Source: Crambe crambe (Eukaryota > Porifera > Demospongiae > Poecilosclerida > Crambeidae). From it: a stretch of DNA of 64,000 nucleotides. Positions 48,419 through 61,195 of the stretch are shown piece by piece; within the stretch, counting starts at the first letter, position 1; the number at the start of each line of letters is the position of its first letter. A program made the translations under genes and the position numbers. The notes beneath the pieces are model-generated. The model saw only the letters and a list, made by a program, of their open reading frames with translations. It made no database searches and was not told where the DNA came from. The stretch is taken from the NCBI GenBank assembly GCA_963924555.1, contig OZ004587.1:5208001-5272000 (forward strand), read 5' to 3'.

Positions 48419-49888
48419 CGTTAAAGCTGTTACTCCATCACGAATATTTATTATAGAGCTTAAATTATCCTCCGGCACTTGATTTGTTGATACAAGTTGA
48501 AAATACTTTATGGAAACAAAGACTCCCAAAATGCTGCTTGCCAAACATCCCAAAACGATCACTACCATAATAGGAATTACCTAAAAAAATAATAATAATA
48601 AAAATTACAAGCAACAAATTACAGGCCACTTTAAAAATAGTATAGTATAATAATGATTGTAATGAAAATACTGACAGGTTCTACAGCTTCAATTCTTAGT
48701 TAATAATAATAAATTCTTAATAATTCAATTCAATAAATTCAATTCTTAATAATAATAAATTTAGCTAATACTGTAGTATTTTTTACTGTGCTACATAAGG
48801 AACTGACTAGCAAGAGCTGGTACATATTCGTGCTTACCACACATGTAAAAACTGTTGGAGGAGCCTTTTTAAAGCAGGTGGCAATTTTATTTACAGCAAA
48901 TATTATGTACCCAAGTATCACAATGGCCAGAGTGAGTGTCTTGATATTGTCAGAGCCAGGAATCTCACGGATTTGAACCCAATCATCATCAGTTGGATTG
49001 TATAGATTCACAATGATGAAGGTACAGAGAATAGCACATGCTACGCCATTCAGAACCGTGAAGAAAAACTGTAAAAGAATATAAATTTCATTCATGCTTG
49101 TTACAGTGTTCCTCTACAAAATCAAGTTTCATTCAAAGGTACAAAAACAACACATATAAAAGATAACAATGATGCCATACAATCTGCTTTTAAATGCTTT
49201 CGAACTGCCATTTTGAATTGTTATTCTCATGCATAGCTTGATTGAAGTAGCTATGTGTACTGGATTCTCTCATTGTTTGGAAGCCTCAAAGTCTTAGTTA
49301 CGAGATTCTCCTTCACTATGGGTCTCTCTTAGGTACTTTAGGAATAATGTCTAACCATAACAAGGAAGAGGTACAAGAGAATAAGAACACCCTGAAAGTT
49401 TATGAAAGTGAAATTCCTTGGGTCAGCTACGTAGCACTCTTCAAGTATATAAAAGTGATTTTGTTACGAAAAGATGGAGCCTCTGATAAAGGACACTCTA
49501 AATATAAATTCCAAGGTCCCACTAAAGAGGATAACCTCCCAGGGTTCTGCCCAGAATTCTTGAGTGGTGGCCGAAATTAATTTTGCCCATGCCCACTTCA
49601 GAAGACTATGTTCATTTAGGGGTGTCCCTTTGAATGATCAAAACCATCACTGATATGTTATACAAGCCTAAAGTTACTACAGCTAAGTGTAACAAGTGGT
49701 GGCCAAAATAGCCAAGTGGTGGCCAAAATGGCCACTGTTGACCAGTGTGGGCAGAACCCTGCCCTCCTTATATCTTATTAACAGAAAATCAATGTGTCCT
49801 TTATTTGGAGGTTCCACTATGCAAATAGACTCACCACACAGAGTACAAATTTATCTAGAGAAGAATATTCTTTATCACCACCATCCAT
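48419..49888 (-). CDS. Multi-pass membrane protein of unknown family, paralogue 3
   Basis: Exons 49888-49835, 49068-48838 and 48580-48419, all phase 0, at least 149 residues. N-tail MDGGDKEYSSLDKFVLCV, then TM1 (FFFTVLNGVACAILCTF), NPTDDDWVQI loop, TM2, CFKKAPPTVFTCV, TM3 from VIPIMVVIVLG, and STNQVPEDNLSSIINIRDGVTALT. Substitutions relative to paralogues 1 and 2 keep all splice sites, the hydrophobic segments and the DDW and VPED motifs. A short conserved candidate last exon (TCT GAA AAT GAA TTT TAA, about 47987-47970) follows ACTACAG, but its acceptor lacks a pyrimidine tract. Function unknown. Confidence 0.7.
49541..49760. mobile_element. MITE with AGGGTTCTGCCCA ends, intron 1 of paralogue 3
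   Basis: AGGGTTCTGCCCAGAA and GTGGGCAGAACCCT are inverted. Block 1 lacks it at the same place (after GAGGACAACC at about 29970). A one-ended relative is at 16665 (AGGGTTCTGCCCACACTGG). Confidence 0.8.
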
Positions 49889-50791
49889 CTCTAAATTGTT
49901 TTCCTAAAAGATAATTATTATTACAAGTTCAATCAACACAGATATCTACTGTATATACATATAGCCACCAACAAAATTAATACATATAGAGTAGGCAGCA
50001 ATAAGAAGTCTCCATTCTATGATGCATTAGTGCAGGCCCGTAGCAACCGGTCAGGCCAGTCAGGCCATGGCCTGACCACTTTTAAACCTTTGACCCGATG
50101 CCATTAGGGCTCACTCAACTACATTCTCAAATTCTCAAGCACACTGCATGCCCATAATGCTACCGAGCTTTGATATACTCAAAAGACATAACATTAGTGC
50201 TAGAAGCTTCAGGCTCAGGCTCAATTTCTTTCCCAATAATTCAGTGGATTGGTGGAATCTGAGATTTCGATTATTAACACACGTTCCAACCTTGGCTTCT
50301 ATGTTCTATATTGCATTGGTATTAAATATTGTACCAATTCAGATGCAGGAATCTATAACATGCATCTGTCGTGTGTGATGCAGTTAAAGGTGGATGTAGC
50401 AGCTTTGTGTTAAACATAACCATGAAAAGATTGCTTTTCGCAGAGAGTTGGAGTGTAGCTACAACACAAGAGGAAACGTGATCATGTTAATTACCTGTTA
50501 CTAATATATAGTTCCCTGAGGATGTTTGCTGAATATATACATATCTACATATCACTTGAAGGTAGCTAGTAGGCCCAGATAAATAATGCTGGCATCATTT
50601 TTTGAGTATACAGTAGCTATATCTAGAAACATTGAGTAATATTTGAGAATTATAGTTTATAGCTACAGTATCAGTCTGACCAGATGGTAATATGGAATGT
50701 GGATGTGGGATTCAGCATATGACAGACACAATACTCAAGAGCTGCATGATCTTACAAGTTCTATATTAGGTTTCAGTAATAACAATCACTT

Positions 50792-52007
50792 AAGGGGGGT
50801 TGGTACCCACAACTTTGGTGGTTTTCGAAAATATTTCGTCGAACTTCTAGGCTTCATACTGCCTTCATACATGCCCCTAGAACCTTTTTTTAACCACCAA
50901 AATGCAGCTTTTTTAAAGAGCTTTCCAATGGTCTGTTTAAAAAACTCCTAAGTCCAACCATGACCGAGATAGCAAAAATATTTTGGAAAATTGTACAACT
51001 GATATCTCAAAATATATACATTTATAACCCTTCATACTTATTATGTGTTTAATACATGCCAAACACTACACAACGTATGAGGGAAATCAGCTGTGTACAT
51101 ACCACTAAGTGGTGGTCATTCACACTTGAGTAGCTTCCAACCACATGTTGATACAGCTAATTCCCTCATACATTGTGTAGTGTTTGGCATGTATTAAGGG
51201 TGGTCAGACATAGTAACCATGTGGTCACAAAAGAATGTAATTACTAACCATAAATTTCCAGTGTGATACATAGTTTCAATGGGACTATATGAAATGCATC
51301 GTTTCTCTGGAATGAAGTATAGCACTGGGCCTAAAATTTGCATACAGCTATTATCTGAGTAGGTGAACAAATTTACATTTGGATTTATCGATACCTATTC
51401 TAGAACTTCATTTAGCAAGCCATGTAGTCACTATTAATGTTGCCATGGGAATAAATTAAAAGATATCAACAAAAACTCACGTAGATTTGTAAAGGATAGT
51501 AATAAGAAATGGCTGACCAAAAATCAGCCACTGAACTCAAGTATTTGGTGAGAAATAGTTTTTTATACTTTGAGAGTGATGAAGCTTCGTATCTTGGGTA
51601 AGAATTGTCCTTTCTCCTTCATATTTTGTATGTGTGGTAGTGTTATAGTGTGTCTTAGTCATATGGAGTTTCAAGTCCTTAGCATTAGTAGCTTTGGAGA
51701 TTGACTTCCATAGCAACCATGTGTGGGTGGTATGTCTGACCACCCTTAAACACATAATAAGTATGAAGGGTTATAAATGTATATATTTTGAGATATCAAT
51801 TGTACAATTTTCCAAAATATTTTTGCTATCTCGGTCATGGTTGGACTTAGGAGTTTTTTAAACAGACCATTGGAAAGCTCTTTAAAAAAGCTGCATTTTG
51901 GTGGTAAAAAAAAAGATTCTAGGGGCATGTATGAAGGCAGTATGAAGCCTAGAAGTTCGACGAAATATTTTCGAAAACCACCAAAGTTGTGGGTACCAAC
52001 TCCCTTA
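50792..52007. mobile_element. Foldback element with two further inverted repeats inside
   Basis: Outer arms of about 250 bp (GGGTTGGTACCCACAACTTTG at 50797, reverse complement ending 52003). Between them 51051-51195 is a foldback with AATACATGCCAAACACTACAC ends, and 51196-51747 has AAGGGTGGTCAGACATA ends. Several open frames are read through the arms on both strands; they are not taken as genes. Confidence 0.85.
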
Positions 52008-52929
52008 TAGCTATCATACATGATTTGAGGAGTGTTGGTACAGGCATGTTTGTTGAAGAATGAATTGTAGGTTAACTGGACCTAATAGCTAGTTAGCTAT
52101 TAGCTACCTAGATCAATAGTAGCTATTAGTAGTATATTCTAGTCCAGTATTCAATTCCACTGTTCCCAATCCATGGGCCTACTAGCTACCTTCAAGTGAT
52201 ATGTTACTCAGCTAACAGGTGATCAACATGATCATGTCTCCTTGTGCACTGTATTGTTTCCAACCTTCAAGTGATATGTAGATATGTTACTCAGCAAACA
52301 TCCATGGAAGCCAAGGTCGGAACGTGTATTAATAGATTCCAATATATTCCCATCCCTGCCGTTATGTATAGAGCATTGGCCCTCTCGCCATTTTGTAATT
52401 CAATACAGCACCCATGGTGCATGTTATTCATCATGCATGTCATGCATGTCAAAGGGAATCAGCAAGTTTCCAGTCACTGCTCAAAATTCTATCATAAAAT
52501 GTTCACCAGCATAATTTATGCAGCCCTAGTATTATTGTGTAGCCACACCCATTTACTTTACCACACCCACATCCTGGCCTGACCATTAATTTTGCTTCCT
52601 ACGGGCCTGTAGTGTACTATGATTGCTGCAGTAAGTAAATTTCCCTCTTGCCACAATAAATGGTAAGCTCCAACCCTTCTTGAACTTACCACTCCCAGAT
52701 CTATCCTGCAAATGGCCAGCAGGTTTAGCCTTTGGTATTTTTGGGTTGAGCGAATTCTTGCTCATCAGCTTCATCTATGATGGCGAAGCTTCCAGATAGT
52801 TCAGATATTGCACTTGAGCTGCTACTAGCCCCAGTATTCATTCACTCACTAGCTATTATGTGGCGGTGTGCCAGCTGTCTGCTTTTCTAATTATCCGTAA
52901 TTTCAATGATAATTCTGCGTACATCTGTA

Positions 52930-54989
52930 TTAGCTAGTTAGCTAACATGTAAAAACACGTATACTTGGAGGCACTGCAGTTGCCTATTATGAAATAATGA
53001 CTCTATTGGGATACACCATCTATATTAAATCTGCATTACATCAAAAAAGGTGACGAACTAGTAAAGGAACTTATTATTCTTACCCCCTTGCACAATTTTC
53101 CACCTCTGTCATTTGAATCTTGTAATGAGAAAGAGTTCCATTGCCCCCCCACCACCACCACCACCACCAATGAGATTGAAGGAAACATGTAAATGAAGGA
53201 AACATGTAAATACCTTTAATAAAGAGAAGTGCAGGAATGACTTCAGAAAGGAGATCCAATACTTCCTTGTCCAGATAGCTAGCTATTTGTGGAAACATAT
53301 GATGTGGCACTTTCACAAACCTCCACAGAAAGAGTATTCATAGGATTTAAATAATGAGTATTCCGCCTGCTTGCGCGCGGAATTAATTTTGCACGACCAC
53401 GCCCACTTTAATTCTAGCATTCGTCGATATCAGGGACCATAGCTAATGTGGATCCACCGGTTGCTATAGCTAATGTGAATCCACCAGTTGCTATAGCTAA
53501 CCGGTTGCTAGCTAATGTGGATCCATTGGTTGCTATAGCTAATGTGGATTCAGCAGTTGCTATAGCTAAGGCCAATGTGACTAAATACCTTCACTTGCTC
53601 AAATTGGATGAGGGAGGGCCCCCCATTATGCTTTTTAGTACTGCCACTATTTTTCCCTATTCTTCCCAAATATGCCAACACAAAATACATTAACGGTTAT
53701 TATACAAGATTCTACATAGTCTCCAAGGGAATTATCCAAAATTTTCACTAAGCAGTCTTTCTGATGCAGCCAAATTTAATGGTTGCACTGCTAGTGGTGA
53801 TGCTGAATTACAGATGCAACACCTACATCACATTCACATGCATCACTGTAATTAATGTGTAAAAACAACCCACTTTTAGGTTATCTGAGTTGCAATTGGA
53901 ACTCAGATAACCTAAAAGTGGGTTGTTTTTGCAACAGCTACATCACATTCACATGCATCACTGTGAAAATAAAATTAATGTGTAAAAACAACCCACTTTG
54001 AGTTGCAATTTGCATTTGTTTTTACAGTGATGTAGCTTTTAATTAGCACTTAGCAACTAGCCAACTACTATTTGATTCACTGCTGAATCATGGCATGCAG
54101 TAGTGGGTTGTAATGCCAGAAATTATGCCAAATTATGCCCTTTGCCATGATGTACCTATTATGCCAAAATTTATGCCTATATAGCACTAATAGATGGACC
54201 ACCATACAACAATTGCTGTAGAAATCAATCAAGCAGATAATAATAAACGAGTATATGGTGGCCAAATTAGCATGTGGTAGTAGGTTGGCCTAATGTGGAT
54301 CCACTGGTTACTGTAGCTAATGTGGATCCACTGGTTGCTGTAGTTAATGGATCCACCGGTTACTGTGGATCCACCGGTTGCTGTGGATCCACCGGTTGCT
54401 GTGGATCCACCAGATGCTGTACATGGCAGTTGTGGATGCTTTCCCATCTGCACAGCTATGGGTTCTTGTTTGCTTCATCAGCATATTAACATCATGTGAC
54501 TTACCCTCTCCCCCTAAACATCAAAATGATGTTTTATTGTCCAAAAATATGCCCCTAAGTGTTAGCAAGTGAGGAGGCAGCAGCTCTATGGTAGTTTGCC
54601 GAAATCTGCACACACCTCACTGTAAAAAAAATGTGTAAAAACATTTTTAGGTCATTCGAGTTGCAAATTGGAACTCATTTTTACAGCTCACTTCCAGTAT
54701 CTTTTTTACAGTCCATTGCTTCCTTAACCCACATTTCTATTTCAGAATCTTCATCTCCCATGAAAGTTCAAATCCCATTTGCAATTGATATACAAGTTGA
54801 CTCCAAAATGAACCCTTAATGGCCAAATCACTATTGCTCAATAATAATACCGCTAACTTGGCCCTCGTTCTGGGATTATGCGCACGTGCACCAATCATAG
54901 GGTAAGGGATCGTCAAGCGTATAGGTCATTGTGCATGTGTACGTGTACGTGTACGCGCAACGATAACGTAATTAGCGCGGGGTCATGTA
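52930..54989. repeat. Duplicated segment, copy C, partner of 61690-63160
   Basis: Contains helical-exon copy C (53316-53200, minus), 27-bp GCTAATGTGGATCCACCGG minisatellites (53445-53575, 54290-54425), CACTGTAA-type MITE pieces (53846-54030, 54621-54690) and a shared end (CTTGGCCCTCGTTCTGGG...GGGGTCATGTA). The 1.4 kb from about 53567 is repeated at about 61802-63153. Confidence 0.82.
53200..53340 (-). other. Candidate exon, helical segment of unknown gene, copy C
   Basis: Best-preserved copy: the minus frame reads WRFVKVPHHMFPQIASYLDK then EVLDLLSEVIPALLFIK, followed by donor AAAG|GTATTT (phase 1). A downstream ATATAG acceptor (about 53017) would add DGVSQ and a stop. The protein looks like an amphipathic helix pair. 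Family unknown. Confidence 0.45.
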
Positions 54990-55113
54990 TAATCAATCAA
55001 TCAATCAATCAAGCAATGTAAAGCCCAAAGGGCATATGCAAAATAAACGGGGAAAAAAGAATGTCAAGTGACTGAGGGAGGCTACTCAGGTGTAATATAA
55101 AAATGATTTATAA
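54990..55113. mobile_element. 124-bp insertion with (TCAA)n head
   Basis: The paralogous copy at 63150 reads GGGGTCATGTACCCCTCAGCGCGC without it; here GTA flanks the insert on both sides (54987-54989, 55114-55116). It starts TAATCAATCAATCAATC and contains CAAAGCCC-like AGCCCAAAGGGC symmetry. Class unknown. Confidence 0.7.
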
Positions 55114-55319
55114 GTACCCTTCAGCGCGCATGCGATTATTATGCATGTTGTCTATAGAGGGTTATAGTACTCAGTTGTGTCTGTGTACGTGTGTCAGGTC
55201 AAAAATCAAATCTTAATTATAAGATTCTAATTTTTGATATCTTTTTCTGCCAACTTAGAGAAACCAGGAGAATTTTTGAAGCGCTGAAATCGGCCAAGCC
55301 GTTGCGGAATTACTGTTGA

Positions 55320-55505
55320 TTTCACTTCCGTGAATATATCCGTGGGGCGTAGCTCGTGATAGAGAGGTGCCATCTCCACGCTCTTTGCACAAGAGCTAGT
55401 TCAGAACAAGAGTTTCAAGTTGCTGCTAAGAGCGTAGAGATAGCTTCACTCTAGCACCTGCCACGCCCCACGGATATATTCACGGGAGTTCGAAGGGAAG
55501 TGAAA
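55320..55505. mobile_element. Foldback MITE with TTTCACTTCC ends
   Basis: Left arm TTTCACTTCCGTGAATATATC...GGGGCGT pairs with the right arm 55463-55505, which has 12 extra bases after TTTCACTTCC. The following 55506-56240 shows no gene; it is AT-rich sequence without long frames. Confidence 0.78.
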
Positions 55506-56239
55506 AGTATAGTCCTTCACTATTCGATTTAATTATACGGAATTTGAAATAATTCTTAACGTAGTGGGCGAGACTTCTCTATTTAAATGAAAATTGTGTG
55601 TCATCGATGCTTTTGTGTATATCTCTGGATTGGAGCCACCAATTCTCTTCAAATTTGAATGGTGCACACTACAACATATTTGAATCTGATAGACAGAGAA
55701 TGATTATTACCTAAAAATGCCTGATTTTAGCAGCCTGGGTAGATCATTAAAATAGTTCTTTAAAGCCTCTTCACTCATGCTTATACTTATGCCAGCATCA
55801 GCACAGATTGCTCCAAGACACAACAGCAGTAGTTAAAATTGTTGCCCTGCCCACTTTTTCATGATCATTAATTTTCTCAGGTCAATCCGTGAAAAAGTAA
55901 GCTGGTAAGAGCGATTTTGTGCACCTAACTACTCATAGATAGAGGTAAAGAATATGTATGTTTGAGTTTTCATCTATTCACAATTTTGATCATGCAATTA
56001 TGACATTATTTTTGTAAGAAATGTACATAGTGCAAGTATAAAGCTATGAAATCATAAAATATAGTGCTGATATTCAAATTCTACGCTATTTTTTACCCCT
56101 GGGAGCAACTTCTTCTCTAATAGCTTATCAAGAACTCGCGGATCTCCATTCTTGCACACACACTCCCTTGTTCCAGCTGCTTACATAGAAAACTCTGTAC
56201 ACTTATCCGCCCACGCACGACTTCCGGTTTGACATCGCT

Positions 56240-56815
56240 ACTTTGATTGATTGCAGCATCATAATAATTTGCAGCATCATATACGAGCCCCACACTAGCG
56301 AGTTGGCTCTAGAATTCGCATTATATTATATCTCGTATATACGTCATAATAATAGTGGTTTTTCTCTGCGACGATCATCTGGTAACATTACATCACAGTG
56401 CAGTAGACGCGCATGCGTATATAAATATGTGCTATAAGCTAGCTGAACTTAGGAAGCGTAGATCGAGAAATCTAGAGACAATGCTGGCCCAGAGAAAAGA
56501 ATTCCTCAAGCATCGAATAGCAGATGCTAGCTAGCTACTAAAGAATGGATCAAATTAGCAAGACCGCTGAACAGAAAGAAGAAAGTAAGAGATAGAAGGC
56601 AAGGCATCCTGCTCAAAGCACAGCTACAGAGAAAAGACAGCGCTTGAGGGAGAGTGCAAGTCAGCAGTTGATGTCACAGACAGCTGAGGAAAAGAGAGGC
56701 CAGTCTCAGAGAATGCAGACCAGAGATTGTCTTCAGAAAGAGAGGTCATTCTCATTGTTTCACCCTTGCTAAAAGGGAACATGCATCACATTCAGCCCCA
56801 CAATGCATTGCATTT
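56240..56815. repeat. Third copy of the arginine-rich repeat segment
   Basis: Matches 31190-31600 plus 33050-33480: GCCCCACACTAGCGAGTTGG, then phrases for LRKRRSRNLETMLAQRKE and RQRLRESA. Frames are broken by stops. It is followed by the 33.77 kb-type repeat (56825-57420). Confidence 0.75.
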
Positions 56816-57474
56816 GTCTAGTATAGATTTTGGGGCCACACGGCTTGGTTTTGATATGATGCTGCAGTCATAGTCCAGCTAAATTTTTGGGCTGATTAGC
56901 TGCTTGAAAAGGTAAATTATGCAAGGCATTGAACTGTGCCATCATCAGCTCAACAGATATTACTTTACGACTATGTGATTATACAAGCCTGTAGGAAGCA
57001 AAATTTTAATGGTCAGGCCAGGATGTGGGTGTGGTCAAGTGAAATGGGTGTGGCTACATACTATTCTGCATAAAATTATGCTGGTGAACATTTTAGGTGT
57101 GTTGAACATTATAGGTAGAATTTTGAGCAGTGACTGGCAACTTGCTGATTCCCTTTTGACACAAGATATGATACATCAAGGGTGCATTGAGTCACGAAGT
57201 GGCAAGAGGGCATGTAACTGCCATACATATAGACGGCATAGTATAAATACTAGTACATGGTAGGCTCTGTCAGCATATATGCCCGTTTACTGCAGTAAAC
57301 TGTAGCTAAATATACTACCAATTTATATATCACCATCTACACTAGTTGTATGCCCTCTCACTGCTTTGATTCCATTTCGGCATGCATGACACGATGAATA
57401 ACATGCACACAGCTGTGACATCTATTCTTGGGAAGTTAACAAGTTATTTTAATTTTAATAATGGAATTCGATTA

Positions 57475-57862
57475 TACACAGAAGGACAGATGAACAGAAC
57501 CTAAATGAAATTGGAAAACAGTTTGTTTCTGTAAATTCTAGATATTTTCCCAACACATGCACAAACCAATTATAAACATTTTTTATTTTTATTTTTTTTT
57601 TTAATAATGGAATTTGATTATACACAGACAAACAAACAAGTCCAAGTCATGGCACTCATTGGTTTGTGCATGTGTTGGGAAAATATCTAGCCCTAAGTGT
57701 GTACTGCACACTAAATTGTCCCAATACACACACCAAAAACAAAAACAGTGTGTGTATTGGGACAAAATGGTGTGCAGTAAACACTTTCATTTTTACAGTG
57801 TAGAATTTACAGAAACAAACTGTTTTCCAATTTCATTTAGGTTCTGTTCATCTGTCCTTCTG
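57475..57862. mobile_element. CAGAAGGACAGATGAAC foldback MITE carrying a nested hairpin MITE
   Basis: Same element as 43755-43900, split in its right arm by the insert 57690-57800. The insert is a copy of the 36585-36703 hairpin with a rearranged left end, flanked by TA (57688-57689, 57801-57802). The unbroken left arm gives the empty-site sequence ATATCTAGAATTTAC. Confidence 0.88.
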
Positions 57863-58929
57863 ATAAATTTATAGCTATTAATCATACATTCTTGGGAAGT
57901 TAACAAGTTATTACACTTCATGTCTGGAAGTATATGTTTAGGGGGCTGTAGCCCCCCTGCCCCCCTGGTTCCTACACCTATGTAATTCTGTATTAACTAA
58001 AACGTGAAAATCTGTAAAAATTCAGATAAACCGTATACTTGGAGGCACTGCAATTGCCTACATGATATGAAATAATGGTCATAGCTGGTATCTCTGACTC
58101 TATTGGCATGCACCATCTATATTAAATCTGCACTACATCAAAAAAGGTGACAAACAAGTAGTAAAGGAACTAATTATTCTTACCCCCCTTACCAATGAGG
58201 GAAACATGTAAATACCTTTAAAATAGAGCAGTGCAGGAATGACTTGAGAAAGGAGATCCAATACTTCCTTGTCCAAATAGCAGTTTAGCTATTTATTGAA
58301 AAATATGATGTGGCACTTCACAAACTGAAAGAGTATTCAATATGGGCGTAACTGGGATCTAAATAGAGGGCAGAGAGTATCCGCGCGCTTGCGCGCGGAA
58401 AATTTTTGCCCAACCACGCTTATGTTCTGACCCCTCCCCCCACCCCATAACGTCTTAGGCCATTGGCATAGATGTGTCAGGGCCGGAGCCATAGGTCAGG
58501 TTTTAAGGTTTCAACTTTTTTCTCACAAAAATTTGCTTGCCTTTGCTTCAGTAAACTAAACAACAGACAGCTCAAGTTTCAGACTAACCCAACTTCCCCC
58601 CCTCCCCCCAAGGTATTTATAGGCTACTCCCTTTGGTGACCACAGGTTGTAGCCAAAGGGAGTAATTAAGGACCAATTTGGGATAAGCATTTTTGGCTTC
58701 ACGCGGGAGGCCCTCCCACACCCTCCTCCTCACTGTGGCCTACGGCCACATGATCGGTGAGCTTCCTTCCAAGGTGAAATTCATAGATGAAATCCTGCTT
58801 ATAATTAGCTATATTAACCTGACTACTCAATTTTTTGTGGTTCCGGCCCTGCAGTGTGTACAAGAAAAACTGACTCATGCTATTAGCTAATGTAAACAAA
58901 CAGTGCAAACAAAATCTGGATGAGTATAG

Positions 58930-59412
58930 CTATATATTTTTTTTCTGGGAGACACCTAATGTGTGTCCAGTTGAAGTAATGAATACCCACATGTCTCCTT
59001 CATCATCTTCCTCTCCAAAACCATAAATGATGCACACTTCTTTATCAGTTGAAGTAGGTTCACCAACAGCTGTAGCAGATGTGGGTTCACCAGTTGCTGC
59101 AGCTATTGTGGATCCACCAGTTGAAGTAGGTTCACCAGCAGCTGTAGCCGATGAGGGTCCACAAGTTTCCGTGGCTGTCATGGATCCACCAATTGCTGTA
59201 GCTAATGTGGATCCATTAGCTAATGTGGATCCAACAGTTGCTGTAGCTAATGTGGATCCATTAGCTAATGTGGATCCAACAGTTGCTGTAGCTAATATGG
59301 ATCCATAATTGGTTGCTGTAGCTAATGTGGATCCACTGGTTGCTGTTGTGGATCCACTAGATGCTGTGGCAGTTGTGGATGCTTTGTCAAATAAGGTTGT
59401 CTGCACAGCCAT
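58930..59412 (-). other. Gly/Ser/Thr repeat ORF of unknown gene, copy D
   Basis: 160-codon frame: MAVQTTLFDKASTTATASSG, then about ten 9-residue units of GSTLATATG type, GEPTSATAV units, an acidic FGEEDDEGD segment and an end. It is the longest intact copy; relatives are at 36560-37040 (broken), 60869-61195 and 62255-62640. Just downstream on the same strand (58330-58200) lies a copy of the helical exon, here with a stop in its first part. It may be an exon of a secreted or low-complexity protein, or simply a minisatellite that stays open. Confidence 0.45.
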
Positions 59413-59814
59413 GGGTTCTTGTTTGCTTCATCAGCATATTAATGTCATGTGACTTACCCTCTCCACCTAAAAGTCAAAATGCTGTTTTATTGTCCAAAAA
59501 TAGTTTGGAGACATCCCCTTAGTGCTAGCAAGCAAGGAGGCAGCAACCTCCTCTGCTATGGTAGTTACGCCCCTGGTATTACCAGAGAAATCTGCACACA
59601 CATTACGAATATGTAAAAACAACCCATTTTTAGGTCATCTGAGTTGCAAATTGGAACTCAGGTTGTTTTAGCTACACATTTACAGCTCACTTCCAGTGTC
59701 TTTTTACAGTCTATTGCTTCCTTACACCACATTTCTATTTCTGAATACTCGTCTCCCATGGAAGTTTGAATCCCATTTGCAATTGATATACAAGTTGACT
59801 CCACCGGCCCGTAG

Positions 59815-60760
59815 CAACCGGTCAGGCCAGTCAGGCCATGGCCTGACCACTTTTAAACCTTTGACCCGATACCCCTAAATGAGTATTAGGGCTCACTCAA
59901 CTATAATGCAAATTCCCAAGCACACTGCATGCCCATAATGCTTTGATATCTACCTAGCTTTGATATACTGAAAAGACATATAGCTAACATTACTGTTAGT
60001 GCTAGAAACTTCAGGCTCAGGCTCAATTTCTTTCCCAGAAAGTTTCAGGCATCTTTTCTTTCAGTATCAATTATATGACCTAGATGTGGGTGTCTGGATT
60101 CAGTGGATTGGTGGAATGGAATGGAATACTGGAATCTGAGATTTTGATTATTAACACACATTCTTCCATGTTCTATATTGCAAGGGTATTAAATCTGTGA
60201 TTGCTAGCAACAATTGTACCAATTCAGATGCAGGAATCTATAGCTAGTGTGATGCAGTTAAAGGTTGTAGCAGCTTTGTGTTAAACATAACCGTGAAAAA
60301 ATTGCTTTTCGCAGAGGGTTAGAGTACACAACACAAGAGACGTGATCAACATGATCACGTACTATAGTTCCCTTAGGATGTTTGCTGAGTAATGAAAATA
60401 CATATCTACACTGCAAAAACGAAACTGTTATTTTAACGAATTTACTTAGTTAGGTGAGATTAATCATTTGAAATCTGTCAAAATGACAACATATTTTTGG
60501 TGAATATAACAAACTGTTTGGTTGTTTCAACAATGATTAGTCTTGCGTACCACTCATGTTTATTGAAATAGCAATTCTGTTTTTTCAGTGTACATATCAC
60601 TTGAAGGTAGCTAGTAGGCCCGAATAAATAATGCTGGCATTGCATATATATAGAAGCATTGAGCAATATCTGTTTATAGCTACATATAGCTACAGTATCA
60701 GTCTCACCAGATGGTAATATGGAATGTGGATGTGGGATTCAGCATATGACAGATACAATA
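59815..60760. repeat. Dispersed segment paired with 50040-50770
   Basis: Shares GTAGCAACCGGTCAGGCCAG through GATGGTAATATGGAATGTGG with 50035-50760, with indels. The copy at 60409 carries an extra MITE. Confidence 0.82.
60409..60590. mobile_element. 182-bp CACTGCAAAAAC MITE with TA duplication, empty site known
   Basis: Ends CACTGCAAAAACGAAACTG and TTTTTTCAGTG, flanked by TA (60407-60408, 60591-60592). The paralogue at 50538-50560 reads ATACATATCTACATATCACT, with one TA and no insert. This fits a Tc1/mariner-type MITE. Confidence 0.9.
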
Positions 60761-60868
60761 CTCAAGAGCTGCATGATCTTACGTTTCAGTAATGTATAGT
60801 CTTTTCAAACAAACAGGGCAAACAAAATCTGGATCAGTATGCTGAAAGGGATATTTTCTGGGAGACAC

Positions 60869-61195
60869 CTAATGTGTTGAAGCAATGCATACACTCCACC
60901 CAGTGCACATGTCTCCTTCATCATCTAATTCTTCCTCTCCAAAACCACACACTTCTTCATCATTAAGTTGAAGTATAGGTTCGCCAACAGCTGTAGCAGA
61001 TGTGGGTTCACCAATTGCTGCAACTATTGTGGATCCACCAGTTGAAGCAGGTTCACCAACAGCTGTAGCAGATGCAGGTCCACCAGTTGTCGTGGCTGTC
61101 GTGGATCCACCGATTGCTATAGCTAATGTGGATCCACCGGTTGCTGTAGTTAACATGGATCCACCGGTTGCTGTAGCTAATGTAGATCCATGCAC
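60869..61195 (-). other. Gly/Ser/Thr repeat ORF, copy E
   Basis: 108-codon frame with GGSTLATAT-type units, GEPTSATAVGEP and the acidic FGEEELDDEGDM segment shared with copy D. More units continue upstream to 61385 in broken frame. Unknown function. Confidence 0.4.

Larger units (their letters stand above)
44546..49888. repeat. Segmental duplication, block 3 of 3
   Basis: Colinear with block 1 from the CTATACTAGACTATTGGATATT segment through the membrane-protein gene. It includes a poly-C run at 45634-45662 and the foldback element at 46880-47124, and lacks the big insertion in intron 1. Confidence 0.88.
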
